From positions 1-36,176 of the forward strand of contig JAAFID010000016.1 in the NCBI GenBank assembly GCA_013297765.1: 36,176 bases of DNA, written 5' to 3'. Position numbers and translations under genes: made by a program. The notes below the pieces were generated by a model that saw only the letters and a program-made list of their open reading frames with translations, was not told the DNA's origin and made no database searches. The DNA is from Cytophagales bacterium. GTDB lineage: Bacteria > Bacteroidota > Bacteroidia > Cytophagales > Cytophagaceae. How positions within the stretch are numbered: the first letter of the stretch is position 1; each line of letters opens with the position of its first letter. Shown piece by piece: positions 34,363-36,176 of the stretch.

Positions 34363-35136
34363 TTACCTGCCCTCAATGTCATCTTTGTATTCTTTAAAAG
34401 CCCTAAATATGCCCGATGCAATGTAGGTTCTGTTCAATTCTTTATTTAAAAACTTTTCTTCTTTTGTATTGGTCAAATATCCTATTTCTATCAATGCACT
34501 GGGCATGGCGGTTTTCCATAGCACTAAAAAGCCAGCTTGCTTTACCCCACGGCTTACACGACCTACACGACTTTGAAACTGATGCTCGACCTTCTCTGCA
34601 AATCTAAGACTATTTTCCATATTGGCATTTTGGTAGAGTGCAAACATGATGTGCCCCTGTGGCGACTTGGGGTTGTAGCCATCGTATTTTTTTTTGTAGT
34701 TGGTTTCTTTTAGTATCACCGAGTTCTCTCGCTTAGCTACCTCTAGGTTTTCTGATGTTTTGTGTGCACCCATGGTGTAGGTTTCGCTGCCAAACACATG
34801 CTCTGGCCCAGAGTTGCAGTGTATAGAAATGAACAAATCAGCATTGTGCTTATTGGCAATGCCTGCACGGTCTATTAACTCAACAAAGTGGTCGTCGTCT
34901 CTGGTCAATATTACCTTAACATCGGGCATGTTTTCATGGATGGTTTGCTGTAGTTCTAGGGCTACTTTCAGGGTTATTTCTGATTCGTTTGAAAACTTGC
35001 CTCCACAACCAGGGTCTTTGCCACCATGCCCTGCATCTATCACCAAAGTTTTTACTTTGTATTTGTAAGGGGGCGACAAAGTGGACGAGCTAAGCACAAG
35101 TAATAAAAGCACCAAGACCGATAAAAAACTTTTCAT
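34363..35136 (-). CDS. N-acetylmuramoyl-L-alanine amidase (Amidase_3)
   Basis: This 257-residue exported enzyme cleaves the bond between muramic acid and L-alanine in peptidoglycan. The start at 35136 gives the signal peptide MKSFLSVLVLLLLVLSSS; a frame 12 residues longer (from 35172) is less likely. Zinc ligands are visible in LVIDAGHGGKDPG (H37), SNESEITL (E51) and FISIHCNSG, and the catalytic glutamate is in SALIEIGYLTN. It has no SH3b or LysM binding domain. It is probably co-transcribed with the MCE gene and is divergent from lptD, a neighbourhood I recall from many Bacteroidota. Confidence 0.93.
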   Translation of the reverse strand: MKSFLSVLVLLLLVLSSSTLSPPYKYKVKTLVIDAGHGGKDPGCGGKFSNESEITLKVALELQQTIHENMPDVKVILTRDDDHFVELIDRAGIANKHNADLFISIHCNSGPEHVFGSETYTMGAHKTSENLEVAKRENSVILKETNYKKKYDGYNPKSPQGHIMFALYQNANMENSLRFAEKVEHQFQSRVGRVSRGVKQAGFLVLWKTAMPSALIEIGYLTNTKEEKFLNKELNRTYIASGIFRAFKEYKDDIEGR

Positions 35137-35307
35137 TGTTAAAAAAACAGAAATTTTATGGAATATAATCAAGAAGATTCGATTCGGTAGTATTTTTGTT
35201 TAATTTTGAAGTTCCTGAAGAAAAGATTTTTTTAAATAGTACATCTTGTTTCAAAGGAATAAAAAAACAAAAATAAAATTACTACAAAAATCTTAATTTT
35301 TTGTAAT

Positions 35308-36176
35308 CTGAAAAAGTTTGCTCATTTTCTGTTTCTACTGCTTGCCTCAGCTATTTTGTTTGGTCATGCCGCAATTGCACAAAAAGCAATAGCCACCGAC
35401 ACTATACCTAAAAAAGATACGCTACGTTCAGCTGGTTTAGTAGTCACTGCCGATACAATCGTCAAAGCTAAAGATAGTCTTGCGGTAAAGAAGAAAGGCG
35501 ACATTACCACCACCATAAAATACACTGCCAAAGACTCTATGCGAATGGATGTACGCAAGAAATTAGTATATATGTACACCGATGCCAAGATTGAATACGG
35601 TGACATATCGCTAGGTGCACAAACGGTAGATATCAATTGGGGCAATAACGAAATGCGGGCCATGGGCGGAAAAGATACTACAACAGGCAAAAAGATTGGC
35701 GTACCCGTGTTTAAGCAAGGCAGCGAAACGTACACTTCCAATAAGATTAGGTACAATTTTAAAACCAAGAAAGGCCTTATTTCGGGGCTGGTAACGCAGC
35801 AAGGAGAGGGCTACATACATGGCGAAACGGTAAAGCGTAAAGACGAAATGCTGTACATAGATCATGCCCGTTATACTACCTGCAACCTAGAGCACCCACA
35901 CTTTTACATCAATGCTACGAAACTAAAAGTAATACCTGAAAAGAAAATAGTTGCTGGGCCATTCAACATGGTATTTGCCGACATCAAAACACCTATAGGT
36001 TTTTTTCTAGGGTTTTTCCCTGTTCCAAAAAAAAATAAATCAGGCTTGATATTTCCTACTTATGGGGAAAATGCCAATGGATTTTTCTTAACCCGTGGTG
36101 GCTACTACTTTGCCTTGAACGATTATGTGGGGTTGCAGCTTACGGGGGATTATTATACCAAGGGTACACATGGGTT
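35308..36176 (+). CDS. lptD: LPS-assembly protein LptD (5' part, truncated by window end)
   Basis: The frame is open from 35263 to the window end (289 codons from the chosen start). LptD is the outer-membrane beta-barrel that inserts lipopolysaccharide delivered by the Lpt bridge. The N-terminal half looks like an OstA/LptA-type domain (KLVYMYTDAKIEYGDISLGA, QGEGYIHGETVKR), and then comes FADIKTPIGFFLGFFPVP and SGLIFPTYGENANGFFLTRGGYYF, the segment typical at the entry to the LptD barrel. There is no ATG, GTG or upstream TTG in frame; the CTG at 35308 yields KKFAHFLFLLLASAILFGHAAIA-Q after the initiator, a complete Sec signal peptide, so CTG is the best start. It is divergent from the amidase gene. 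Confidence 0.88.
   Translation, partial: MKKFAHFLFLLLASAILFGHAAIAQKAIATDTIPKKDTLRSAGLVVTADTIVKAKDSLAVKKKGDITTTIKYTAKDSMRMDVRKKLVYMYTDAKIEYGDISLGAQTVDINWGNNEMRAMGGKDTTTGKKIGVPVFKQGSETYTSNKIRYNFKTKKGLISGLVTQQGEGYIHGETVKRKDEMLYIDHARYTTCNLEHPHFYINATKLKVIPEKKIVAGPFNMVFADIKTPIGFFLGFFPVPKKNKSGLIFPTYGENANGFFLTRGGYYFALNDYVGLQLTGDYYTKGTHG

Noticed and set aside
1-36176. Search for CRISPR arrays, insertion sequences, integrase genes, tRNA or rRNA
   Set aside because: I saw no regularly spaced repeats, transposase motifs, terminal inverted repeats or structural RNA genes; this was by reading, not by a covariance search.

Overview
The window is a core chromosomal segment of a Bacteroidota bacterium. The evidence is gliding-motility lipoproteins of the GldB and GldD families, the gene order rpsL-rpsG-fusA-rpsJ-rplC without tuf, secY-map-infA-rpmJ without adk, AT-rich DNA, promoters of the Bacteroidota type (TTG, about 19 bases, TAnnTTTG), and an almost complete absence of Shine-Dalgarno sequences. 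The genus cannot be read from the sequence; a member of the Chitinophagia/Saprospiria/Sphingobacteriia side is a guess.

Layout. Positions 4-3109 (minus strand) hold a small lipoprotein, an ion-transporter-superfamily antiporter, and a two-gene overlapping unit of an AHSA1/SRPBCC protein and a SET-domain protein. A 620-base AT-rich gap (3110-3731) leads to dnaE (replicative DNA polymerase) and trxA on the plus strand, closed by a strong hairpin terminator. Positions 7787-14786 are accessory: gldD, an MFS transporter next to a secreted GH78-type rhamnosidase (probably sugar scavenging), a PnuC-family vitamin transporter, a gldB-like lipoprotein and a small outer-membrane beta-barrel.

Positions 15012-33060 are one long ribosomal block: rpsL-rpsG-fusA-rpsJ; then rplC-rplD-rplW-rplB-rpsS-rplV-rpsC-rplP-rpmC-rpsQ-rplN-rplX-rplE-rpsN; then rpsH-rplF-rplR-rpsE-rpmD-rplO-secY-map-infA-rpmJ-rpsM-rpsK-rpsD-rpoA-rplQ. 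The small genes rpmD and rpmJ are present and intact. I see three near-identical promoters (before rpsL, rplC and rpsH) and an intrinsic terminator between rpsJ and rplC, so the block looks like three transcription units, not one.

Positions 33352-36176 are an envelope-biogenesis locus: an MCE/MlaD-type lipid-transport protein and an N-acetylmuramoyl-L-alanine amidase on the minus strand, divergent from an LptD-type LPS assembly protein that is cut by the window end and appears to start at a CTG codon.

I found no mobile element, CRISPR array, rRNA, tRNA or obviously new multi-gene system. The most useful observations are regulatory: the promoter/terminator partition of the ribosomal cluster, two exceptional Shine-Dalgarno-like sequences before infA and rplE, and non-ATG starts for lptD and pnuC.
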